A stretch of DNA of 19,812 nucleotides. Origin: UBA11524 sp964547515 (GTDB lineage Bacteria > Bacillota > Clostridia > Christensenellales > Aristaeellaceae). Below the pieces are notes generated by a model, which was not told where the DNA came from, made no database searches, and saw only the letters and a list, made by a program, of their open reading frames with translations. Position 1 is the first letter of the stretch. Each line of letters begins with the position of its first letter. The position numbers and the translations under genes were made by a program. The DNA is taken from contig CAZJOA010000037.1 in assembly GCA_964547515.1 (NCBI GenBank), positions 1 through 19,812 of the forward strand. The letters run 5' to 3'. This document shows positions 13,609 through 19,812 of this stretch, one piece after another.

Positions 13609-14141
13609 TCGATTGATTCGCTCTCCTTATCATCCATATCCTCTCTGAGGATGCCGTAGATGCGCACATCGTCATACCCGCCGTCCTGTCGGGCATAATG
13701 CTGACGCAATGTGCCCTCATGGCGCATGCCGTTCTTCTCGCACACCCTGCATGACGCGGGATTGCTCTCGCGGACGCTGCAATACACCCGGTGGGCATCC
13801 GCCGCCGTCAGCAGATAGCGGATGACCGCCCGCACCGCCTCGGTCATGTACCCCCGGCAGCGGTATTCCGCACCGATGTCGTAGCCCAGCTGGACATAGC
13901 CGTTATAGGGGTTGACCTCCCAGCCCCTGATGCGCCCGACCACCTGACCGTCCGCCGTGATGACCCAATGGAAGCCAAACGGCCTGGCGGACTCCTCCGC
14001 CATGGCAGCGACCGTTCGCCTGGCATCCGGCAGCGACATCGCCAGCGAATGGATGCGCATGAGCGGCTCAGCGTCCTCCGCGCAGGGGGAACGCAGGTAC
14101 AATCGCTGCGTCCGGATGGGTCTTGTGCCGATGCCCTTCAT
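13605..14141 (-). CDS. GNAT acetyltransferase, RimJ/RimL type
   Basis: This 178-residue N-acetyltransferase resembles the RimJ/RimL group, which acetylates N-terminal or other amines using acetyl-CoA. Visible features are the TQRLYLR start (11-17), the beta-strand LGYDIGAEYRCRGYMTEAV (85-103), whose R/G-x-x-G/A element binds acetyl-CoA, and the NPASCRVCEKNGMRHEGTLR segment (127-146) typical of the family. I start it at the ATG at 14141, which has GGGAGGGG at 6-base spacing. The frame stays open upstream to 14342, but that would place the start beyond the promoter and inside the neighbouring GTPase gene. First gene of the seven-gene operon; substrate unknown. Confidence 0.9.
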   Translation of the reverse strand: MKGIGTRPIRTQRLYLRSPCAEDAEPLMRIHSLAMSLPDARRTVAAMAEESARPFGFHWVITADGQVVGRIRGWEVNPYNGYVQLGYDIGAEYRCRGYMTEAVRAVIRYLLTAADAHRVYCSVRESNPASCRVCEKNGMRHEGTLRQHYARQDGGYDDVRIYGILREDMDDKESESIE

Positions 14142-14147
14142 CCCGTT

Positions 14148-14155
14148 CCCCTCCC
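14148..14155 (-). promoter_or_regulatory. Ribosome binding site of the first operon gene
   Basis: GGGAGGGG sits 6 bases before the ATG at 14141. It decides between this start and the open but improbable upstream frame. Confidence 0.7.
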
Positions 14156-14189
14156 GCAAAATACCGCGATGCAAAACTCGTTCGAGTAT

Positions 14190-14218
14190 ATTATACCACA
14201 CCTTGCCCGATGACGCAA
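14190..14218 (-). promoter_or_regulatory. Promoter of the seven-gene acetyltransferase-to-GH5 operon
   Basis: On the minus strand, TTGCGT (14213-14218), a 17-base spacer and TATAAT (14190-14195) are preceded by TGG (extended -10). It is the only good promoter I see for the block, because no intergenic DNA exists downstream until 7891. Confidence 0.75.
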
Positions 14219-14231
14219 CTTGTGGTATCAT
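14203..14231 (+). promoter_or_regulatory. Promoter of the TetM-like GTPase gene
   Basis: TTGCCC (14203-14208), a 17-base spacer and TATCAT (14226-14231) with an extended TGG fit a sigma-A promoter. It interlocks with the opposing promoter: each -35 lies in the other's spacer. AAGGAG (14249-14254) precedes the ATG by 9 bases. Confidence 0.6.
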
Positions 14232-14263
14232 CATCATGAGAAATACCGAAGGAGCTGACCGCC

Positions 14264-16198
14264 ATGCGCAAAACGATCGGCGTTCTCGCCCATGTGGACG
14301 CGGGGAAGACGACCTTCTCCGAGCGCGTCCTGTATCAGACAAAGGCCATCCGCAAGCTCGGCCGGGTGGATCATCAGGACACCTTTCTGGATTCCGATGC
14401 GCTGGAGAAGCAGCGCGGGATCACCATCTTTTCGGGTCTGGCGAGCTTCGAAATGAACGGCGACACCTATTTCTGGCTGGACACCCCCGGGCATATCGAC
14501 TTTTCCACCGAGATGGAGCGCGCCATCTCCATGATGGACTACGCCGTGCTGATCGTCTCCTGCGCCGAGGGCGTGCAGAGCCACACCGAGACCGTCTGGC
14601 AGCTGCTGAAGGAATACCATGTGCCGGTGCTGATCTTCCTGAACAAGCTCGACCGCGTCGGTGCTGATCCGGAACGCACGCTGATGCAGCTTCGCAAGCG
14701 TCTTTCCGCCGATATGCTCGACCTGCGCCACCACCAGTACCACGGCGGATTCTCCCCCGAGGAAGCCGAGGCCATCGCCGAACGGGATGAAGCACTGCTG
14801 GAGCAGCTCTTCTCCGGCGGCGTCATCGACAGCGAATGGGCTGATGCCCTGTGCCGTCAGGTGCAGGAGCAGCAATGCTTCCCGGTGCTGTGCGGCACGG
14901 CGCTGGATGGCACGGGCATCCCGGAATTCCTGCGCGTGCTGTCCGCCGTCACCCGAACGGCATACGACGTAAACGCTCCCCTGACCGCACGCTGCTATCA
15001 GATCCGCCACGACGGACAGCAGCGGCTCTGCTTTGTCAAGCTGCTTTCCGGACAGCTGCGCGTCAAGGATGTCCTCCCCGATGGGCAGAAGGTCAACGAG
15101 CTGCGCGTGTACCATGGGGAACGTTGGAAGGCGGTGGACAGCGCATCCGCCGGGGACATCGTGGCCATTCCGGGGCTGGAGGGCATCCGCCCGGGCGACG
15201 GCATCGGCCGATGTGTCAGGGGCAGCTTCCGCACCGAGCCGATGATGGCCTCCGAGGTGCTCTGGGACAGCGCGGCCTTCCCGGCCTTCAAAATGATGCA
15301 GCTCCTGCGCATTCTGGAGGACGAAGAGCCCACGCTGACCGTCACCGAGCAGCAGGGGCACATCTCCGTCCATGTGATGGGACGCATCCAGCTGGAGGTG
15401 CTCCGGGCACAGATCGCGGAACGCTTCGGCATCGCGGTGGAATTCGGTGCATCCCATGTGCTCTACAAGGAGACCATTGCCGCACCGGCCATCGGCGTGG
15501 GGCATTATGAGCCGCTGCGCCACTACGCCGAATGCCATGTCCGCCTCGTGCCGACCGAACCCGGCAGCGGCGTGACCTTCCGCAGCCTCTGCCATGTGGA
15601 CACCCTGGCGCTGAACTGGCAGCGGCTGATCGAGACCCATGTGTTCGAGAAGACCCATCGGGGCGTATTGACGGGCGCGCCGCTCACCGATGTATGCGTG
15701 GAGCTGCTGACGGGTCGGGCGCATCTGAAGCACACCGAGGGCGGCGATTTCCGTCAGGCGACCTATCGTGCCATCCGCAATGCCCTCATGCATGCCGAAT
15801 CCATCCTGCTGGAGCCCATCGCGGGGTTCTGCCTGCGTGCACCGGCCGATATGTACGGGACGCTCGCCGGGGCATTGAGCCGCATGCAGGCCGAAGTCGA
15901 ACTGCCCGCATACGAGGAGGACACCGTGACACTGCGCGGCGAAGCACCCTATTCCGTTTTCGCGCCCTGGCAGGAGGAATACCTTTCCCTGACGCACGGA
16001 CGCGGCACGCTGCGCATCTGGATGAGCCGATACGCCCCCGTCCGCGATCAGGCGGAGCTTGTGTCCGCCGCCGGATACGACCCTCTGGCGGACGACACGC
16101 CGGACTCCGTCTTCTGCGGACACGGCGCGGGCTTCACCGTCCCGTGGGATCAGGTGGAAGCCCATATGCACATGAGCCATGAGGAATTCCTGACCTGA
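14264..16198 (+). CDS. TetM/EF-G-like ribosomal GTPase
   Basis: This is a 644-residue translational GTPase of the ribosomal-protection (TetM/O/W) branch of the EF-G superfamily, acting on the ribosome in the cytoplasm. GTPase motifs are complete: AHVDAGKTT (9-17, P-loop), RGITI (51-55, switch I), DTPGH (73-77) and NKLD (127-130). The length is close to TetM (about 640). In the domain IV tip loop, however, where TetM and TetO have YSPVSTPADFR, this protein reads AHLKHTEGGDFR (486-497). The loop residues that dislodge tetracycline are therefore not conserved. It is probably one of the chromosomal TetM-like factors of Clostridia; tetracycline resistance should not be assumed. It stands alone, diverging from the acetyltransferase operon. 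Confidence 0.88.
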   Translation: MRKTIGVLAHVDAGKTTFSERVLYQTKAIRKLGRVDHQDTFLDSDALEKQRGITIFSGLASFEMNGDTYFWLDTPGHIDFSTEMERAISMMDYAVLIVSCAEGVQSHTETVWQLLKEYHVPVLIFLNKLDRVGADPERTLMQLRKRLSADMLDLRHHQYHGGFSPEEAEAIAERDEALLEQLFSGGVIDSEWADALCRQVQEQQCFPVLCGTALDGTGIPEFLRVLSAVTRTAYDVNAPLTARCYQIRHDGQQRLCFVKLLSGQLRVKDVLPDGQKVNELRVYHGERWKAVDSASAGDIVAIPGLEGIRPGDGIGRCVRGSFRTEPMMASEVLWDSAAFPAFKMMQLLRILEDEEPTLTVTEQQGHISVHVMGRIQLEVLRAQIAERFGIAVEFGASHVLYKETIAAPAIGVGHYEPLRHYAECHVRLVPTEPGSGVTFRSLCHVDTLALNWQRLIETHVFEKTHRGVLTGAPLTDVCVELLTGRAHLKHTEGGDFRQATYRAIRNALMHAESILLEPIAGFCLRAPADMYGTLAGALSRMQAEVELPAYEEDTVTLRGEAPYSVFAPWQEEYLSLTHGRGTLRIWMSRYAPVRDQAELVSAAGYDPLADDTPDSVFCGHGAGFTVPWDQVEAHMHMSHEEFLT

Positions 16199-16209
16199 TG
16201 GACAACACA

Positions 16210-16254
16210 AAAGCCAGCCATCGACGCAATGCCGGTGGCTGGCTGATTTATTTT
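16210..16254. terminator. Bidirectional terminator between convergent genes
   Basis: A perfect 9-bp stem, AGCCAGCCA (16212-16220) with TGGCTGGCT (16236-16244), extends by up to three inner pairs. On the plus strand GATTTATTTTG follows, ending the GTPase transcript; on the minus strand TTTTG follows, ending the large surface-protein transcript. Confidence 0.75.
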
Positions 16255-16259
16255 GCCGA

Positions 16260-19200
16260 TCAGATGTCCAGCGTGTCGTCGCTGTCCTCCTGCTGACGGC
16301 GATAGGCCGATCTGCGACCCACGCGCGGGACGGGACGTGTATCGGCCTCGTCATCCGGGGTGAAATCGCTGCCCTGAATGGGTTCGTCAGCGGTCGGACG
16401 CGCGTAGTTCTCCATCCGGTTGACCGAATAGGGGGCATACCGTGCGGTGGATTGCTCCGTATCCGCAGGAGTACGCCGCATATCGGGCTGGATGGGCTGA
16501 CGCATGGCCGTCTGCTGGCTGGGGAAGGTGCCGGTTCGCGCCGGACTGCCCTGATTCGTGCGGGCATAGGGGCGCTGCTGCTGTTGCTGCTGCGCACGAG
16601 CCGCCTGCGCACGCCGCTGCGCCGCCCGCATGGCGATGCGCCGACGCTTCTGCTGATACTGCACCAGTGCGAACAATCCGCCGCCCGCCAGAATGAGCAG
16701 GGCGATCACCACGAACCAGGCCACGGTCGAACCGCCCTTGCCATCGTCGCTGGTGGGGTAGGTCACATCGGGCAGGGGGTTGAAGGTGGGCGTGGGGCTG
16801 GGCGATGCCGTCGGCGACTGGGACGCATTGGGCAGGGGCTCCAGGGCCGGGGTGTTCACGATGGGCGCGACCGTCGGGATCGGGTTGAAGGGCTCGAAGC
16901 TGGCGTACACATCGGGGTTCTTATTGACCCACTGATCCTCGGCGGACACCAGGCCGCCCGTGCCGGTGAAGCCCACGTCATCCGTGGTGACATCACCCGC
17001 GGAGGTGTTGTTCCGCCAGCCCTCCATGTAATCATCGCTGCTCAGGAAGTCGGTCAGCTCGGTGACGGTCAGCTGCTGGAAGTAGTTCATGTGGATATAG
17101 CCGACCTTGTCGTTGTAGCTGACCTTGTACCAGGTCGTGCCGTTCGCCGTCGCGGTGTCGAGCACCAGGCAGAGGGCATAACGGTTGAGCCGTCCGACCC
17201 GTTCGGCATTGGTGCTGGGTTCTTCGCGCCAGTTGACGGAATTCCCCGTGACATAGCCGTAGGACGAAAGGCCATTGGCATCAAACGCAGGCGTGGTCGG
17301 CGAGGGATCGGGCGTGGGGGTCGCATGCTGGGAGGCGATGTAGTCCTCCTCCTCCACCAGGGTCATCATGCGGATGAGGTCGGTGCGGATGTACCCCCAG
17401 GCATTGTTGTAGTAGACATTGTGCCAATACTGGCCGTCACCGGCGGTCTGTCCGGAGATGAACACGACCGTTCCCGCCGGGAGATTATCGATGATGCGGC
17501 TGTATTCGCTGGCCATCTGGCGGAAGGGCACACCCTCCCCCAATACGACGCCGTAGCCGTCCACCTGCATGGGTTCGGGGGTGGGGCTGATGTACTCCGT
17601 CGGCGCGGGTGAGGCATGCAGCGCCTCCCACTGGGCGATGTAGATCTCCGCCTCCCTGTCGGTGATCGGCCGCAGGCTCGCATCCTGCACATAGCCGCTC
17701 TGGTCGTTCAGCGTGGAGACGATCGACCAGTTCTCCTGGGTCGCGTCGTTCATCACCTGACCAAACACGCGCACCAGCTCGTTCGCCTCCAGCTCCTGCA
17801 CGATGGTCATATCGGAATGGCTCACGCCCGAACGCAGCGGGGTGACGCGCGTCGTCAGCGCATAGCCGATATAGGGCGTGGGGCTGGGCGAAGGCGTGGG
17901 GGATGCAGTGGGGGTGGGGCTTGCGGATTCGGTGGGGTCAGCCCTCGGGGTGGTGGACACCGTCGGCTGCTCCGTGACCAGCTCAATGGGGGCTTGGGTG
18001 ACTTCGCTGACCCAGGAATCGGTCGGTGCGGACGTGGGGGACGCGGTGGGCGTGGGGATCTCCGTCGGCGTGGCCGTCGGGGACGCGGTGGGCGTGGCCG
18101 TCGGCACGGGCGTGAACGTCGGCGCAGGGGTGTACGCCGCGGCGTAGGCATCGCTGTCCGCCCGGGACATGATTTGCAGGAATTCGCTGCTCATGTAGCC
18201 CTCTGTGCCGCCGATATTGACCAGCGCCCAGACCTCACCCGCGTCGTTGTAGACCTCCTTGAGGACATAGACCCTGGTGTTCTTCGCGATGCGCTTGATA
18301 AGGCTCTTGCTGCTCTTGGCGCTGGGTTCGCTGCGGAAGCCCACATCCTTGGCGGTGACGGTGGCATAGCGGTAGACATGCTCGCCCACGGGGATGGTCG
18401 GCTCGATGATGAGCTTCTTCAGCGTGAAGATCACCTCGGACGGGTCAGCCACACCGTCGGAAGACACATACACCTGCACCTCTTCGGCGCTGGTGGGATC
18501 GTAGGTATCGGGCACAAGGCTGACATCCACCTCGATGATGTGATAGCCCGGCGAAAGCTCCGTGGTGAAGGGGGCAATGACGGGCTGACGGTTTTCATCC
18601 TGATAGCGGATGGTCACGGTGGCGCGCTTTTCCGGCGCACGGTAGTAGAAGGCGATCTCCGCCGGATCGGTCGTGCCGTCCTGGTTGACGGTGACGGTCA
18701 GCAGCGCATCCATGGCGATGGTGTACCCGTCGGGCAGGTCGGTGGGATTCGCCGCGATGACCCGGATACCGGGGGCGAGCGTCACCGTCTGGGAGGTCGC
18801 GATGCGCCGACCCTCGGTGTCATAGTAGTGCACGGGGAGGGTGAATTCCGTCGGGGGGCTCTGCGCAAGGGTGTAGTAGAACACGACCTTCGCCGGAGTG
18901 GCCACGCCATCCGCAACCCGCACCGTTTCCGTGGGGGACATGCCGTCAAAGAGGACATAGCCGGCCTGGAGATCCAGCGGGGCAGCCTCGATGATGTGCT
19001 GACCCTCGTCCAGGAGGCGCGTCTGGGACGTGGCGACCGCATTGCCGCTGGTATCCTGATAGTAGATGACCAGCTCGGCCTGCTTTTCGTCCCTGGGCAT
19101 GCGGCAGTAGAAGGCGATCTCCTCGCTGTCGCAGCGGCCATATTCGTCCACCGTGACCTCGATCACGCTGGGCTCGACCCATTCCGCGCCCGCCGGGAGG

Positions 19201-19812
19201 ACGCTGTCATCCGCGTAGATGGGCGTTGTGCCGGGATGCAGCGTCAGCGTCTGGGGCGTGGCGATCTCATTGCCGTCCAGGGCGTAGTAATGCACGGTGA
19301 TGTCCGCCGTGACGATCGCGGTCTGTTTCTGCTGATAGTAGAAGTAGACATCCGCCTGACTGGCGATGCCGTCCTGCACGTCCACCGTCACCTGCGCGGG
19401 AGAACCGGGTGCAAGCTCGTATTCGGCGGCGATGCCCTCAGGCGTGGCCTGGATGGTATAGCTGCCGTCCTCATAGGTGAAGACCTGCACCGGCGCAACA
19501 TCGCGGTTCAGATTGTCCAGATAGTGCACGGTGATGGTCGCCGCAGCCCGACGAACCTCGAAGACCACCATCTCCTGGCTGATCTGCCCGGCCTCGTTCA
19601 CCGTGACCTCGTAGGTCTGCTCGCGCACGGGGACATAGCCGGTCAGCTTGGTCAGATCGGGCTGGATGAGGTAGGTATTGGGCGCGAGGTACATCACATC
19701 ATTGGCGACGACCGTGCCGTCCGCCGTCTGATAGAGGATGTTCAGTTCAGCCGTCGTCGGGGCGACGTACACGTCCCGGTAGGTGAACGTCACGGTAGCC
19801 GCGCTGACGCTG
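16260..19812 (-). CDS. Large surface protein: MucBP-like repeats, four SH3-like domains, one membrane helix (5' end outside the window)
   Basis: The frame is open to the right edge, so the N-terminus and signal peptide are missing; the GTG at 19793 falls inside a repeat and is not a real start. Residues below count from 19793 (1177 visible). 14-459: six tandem units of about 75 residues resembling MucBP-type repeats. 475-541, 642-708, 745-808 and 843-906: four SH3-like domains, the type that binds cell wall, each followed by a short acidic helix. 554-641 and shorter stretches: Pro/Thr/Ser linkers. 1022-1046: one membrane helix. 1047-1177: an Arg/Gln-rich then acidic tail, likely cytoplasmic. 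No LPXTG motif is present. The layout suggests an adhesin or wall-linked sensor spanning the membrane; the ligand is unknown. The stop is 16 bases from the terminator stem. Confidence 0.85.
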   Translation of the reverse strand, partial: SVSAATVTFTYRDVYVAPTTAELNILYQTADGTVVANDVMYLAPNTYLIQPDLTKLTGYVPVREQTYEVTVNEAGQISQEMVVFEVRRAAATITVHYLDNLNRDVAPVQVFTYEDGSYTIQATPEGIAAEYELAPGSPAQVTVDVQDGIASQADVYFYYQQKQTAIVTADITVHYYALDGNEIATPQTLTLHPGTTPIYADDSVLPAGAEWVEPSVIEVTVDEYGRCDSEEIAFYCRMPRDEKQAELVIYYQDTSGNAVATSQTRLLDEGQHIIEAAPLDLQAGYVLFDGMSPTETVRVADGVATPAKVVFYYTLAQSPPTEFTLPVHYYDTEGRRIATSQTVTLAPGIRVIAANPTDLPDGYTIAMDALLTVTVNQDGTTDPAEIAFYYRAPEKRATVTIRYQDENRQPVIAPFTTELSPGYHIIEVDVSLVPDTYDPTSAEEVQVYVSSDGVADPSEVIFTLKKLIIEPTIPVGEHVYRYATVTAKDVGFRSEPSAKSSKSLIKRIAKNTRVYVLKEVYNDAGEVWALVNIGGTEGYMSSEFLQIMSRADSDAYAAAYTPAPTFTPVPTATPTASPTATPTEIPTPTASPTSAPTDSWVSEVTQAPIELVTEQPTVSTTPRADPTESASPTPTASPTPSPSPTPYIGYALTTRVTPLRSGVSHSDMTIVQELEANELVRVFGQVMNDATQENWSIVSTLNDQSGYVQDASLRPITDREAEIYIAQWEALHASPAPTEYISPTPEPMQVDGYGVVLGEGVPFRQMASEYSRIIDNLPAGTVVFISGQTAGDGQYWHNVYYNNAWGYIRTDLIRMMTLVEEEDYIASQHATPTPDPSPTTPAFDANGLSSYGYVTGNSVNWREEPSTNAERVGRLNRYALCLVLDTATANGTTWYKVSYNDKVGYIHMNYFQQLTVTELTDFLSSDDYMEGWRNNTSAGDVTTDDVGFTGTGGLVSAEDQWVNKNPDVYASFEPFNPIPTVAPIVNTPALEPLPNASQSPTASPSPTPTFNPLPDVTYPTSDDGKGGSTVAWFVVIALLILAGGGLFALVQYQQKRRRIAMRAAQRRAQAARAQQQQQQRPYARTNQGSPARTGTFPSQQTAMRQPIQPDMRRTPADTEQSTARYAPYSVNRMENYARPTADEPIQGSDFTPDDEADTRPVPRVGRRSAYRRQQEDSDDTLDI
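16656..16730 (-). other. C-terminal transmembrane segment of the surface protein
   Basis: Encodes residues 1022-1046, an uninterrupted hydrophobic stretch (AWFVVIALLILAGGGLFALV) followed at once by QKRRR. Positive residues on the C-terminal side argue that the repeats lie outside and the 130-residue tail inside. Confidence 0.85.
17076..18371 (-). repeat. Four SH3-like domains with intervening helices and linkers
   Basis: SH3-like domains are encoded at 18171-18371, 17670-17870, 17370-17561 and 17076-17267. Each ends in a GY(I/V/M) strand, for example EGYMSSEF, SGYVQDAS, WGYIRTDL and VGYIHMNY, and is followed by a short acidic helix containing a D/E-rich Y or F element. The repeated unit is therefore domain plus helix plus linker. 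The domains have diverged, which suggests an old duplication. Confidence 0.75.
17871..18134 (-). repeat. Pro/Thr/Ser-rich low-complexity linker
   Basis: Encodes residues 554-641, rich in TPTASPTATPT-type repeats. The DNA is a short-period repeat of GGCGTGGGG/GCCGTCGG-like words on the plus strand. It is likely an extended, possibly glycosylated, wall-spanning stalk and a likely site of length variation. Confidence 0.8.
18417..19812 (-). repeat. Tandem MucBP-like repeats (six full units plus one cut by the edge)
   Basis: Units of about 70-78 codons start near residues 14, 84, 162, 238, 315 and 390, counted from 19793. Each opens with a beta strand of the type ITVHYxDxxG, has an xSQTxxLxPG-like middle, and closes with DGxxxxxxVxFYY. 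The visible first residues (VSAATVTFTYRD) match the end of a further unit, so the array continues past the window. Confidence 0.8.

Noticed and set aside
14236..14263. Leader-peptide ORF before the TetM-like gene, as in tetM attenuation
   Set aside because: Its ATG lies at or before the predicted transcription start, the frame does not close before the main gene, and no attenuator hairpin is seen.
14142..14342. N-terminal extension of the acetyltransferase to an upstream start at 14342
   Set aside because: It would place the start inside the divergent GTPase gene and upstream of the operon promoter; the ATG at 14141 has a strong ribosome site.
14234..16612. 792-codon open frame antisense to the TetM-like GTPase
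   Set aside because: It is an antisense shadow; the plus-strand G-motifs are complete, and the frame would cross the bidirectional terminator at 16210-16254.
19791..19793. GTG at 19793 as the real start of the large surface protein
   Set aside because: It lies inside a repeat unit, lacks a signal peptide and a ribosome site, and the frame stays open with repeat-like residues to the window edge.

Overview
The window looks like chromosomal DNA from a GC-rich Gram-positive anaerobe of the Clostridia (gut or rumen type). The evidence is a class II (Firmicutes-type) GalT, a methionine aminopeptidase with an N-terminal SEC-C zinc motif, a DegV fatty-acid-binding protein, a VanZ-family protein, a YaiI/DUF188 protein, a CD1871A-type CXXC domain, a TetM-like ribosomal GTPase, and sigma-A style promoters (TTGACA/TATAAT, often with an extended TG -10) placed upstream of good Shine-Dalgarno sites. 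No rRNA, tRNA, CRISPR array, insertion sequence or phage gene is visible. No gene-free stretch exceeds 300 bases; the largest gap is 174 bases.

Layout, left to right. (1) 51-3505, minus strand: degV, then map, then galT. degV and galT each have a clear promoter, galT's being a perfect consensus. A hairpin lies between degV and map, and a terminator follows galT. (2) 3611-7787: a divergent redox locus. On the minus strand, a four-span membrane protein ending in a CXXC motif overlaps a NapH-like membrane iron-sulfur protein that is fused to an extracytoplasmic TlpA-type thioredoxin domain. On the plus strand, a secreted TlpA-type thioredoxin carries a 400-residue extension ending in a SpaA/Cna_B-like domain. 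The 174-base gap holds two divergent promoters and an inverted repeat. I think this is the most interesting system here: a candidate iron-sulfur-driven route moving electrons to thiols outside the cell. (3) 7892-14141, minus strand: seven genes with no free bases between them: RimJ/L-type acetyltransferase, VanZ protein, hexapeptide-repeat acyltransferase-like protein, peptide deformylase, YaiI, Tex, and a secreted GH5 glycoside hydrolase. All probably run from one promoter at 14190-14218. (4) 14264-16198, plus strand: a TetM/EF-G-like GTPase whose promoter interlocks with that of the seven-gene operon. (5) 16260 to the right edge, minus strand: a very large surface protein whose N-terminus lies outside the window. 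It has a tandem MucBP-like repeat array, four SH3-like domains, Pro/Thr linkers, one transmembrane helix and a Gln/Arg-rich cytoplasmic tail.

Three intergenic hairpins with T tracts close the convergent gene pairs at 7803-7890 and 16212-16254. All family assignments come from motifs read by eye; no database search was possible.
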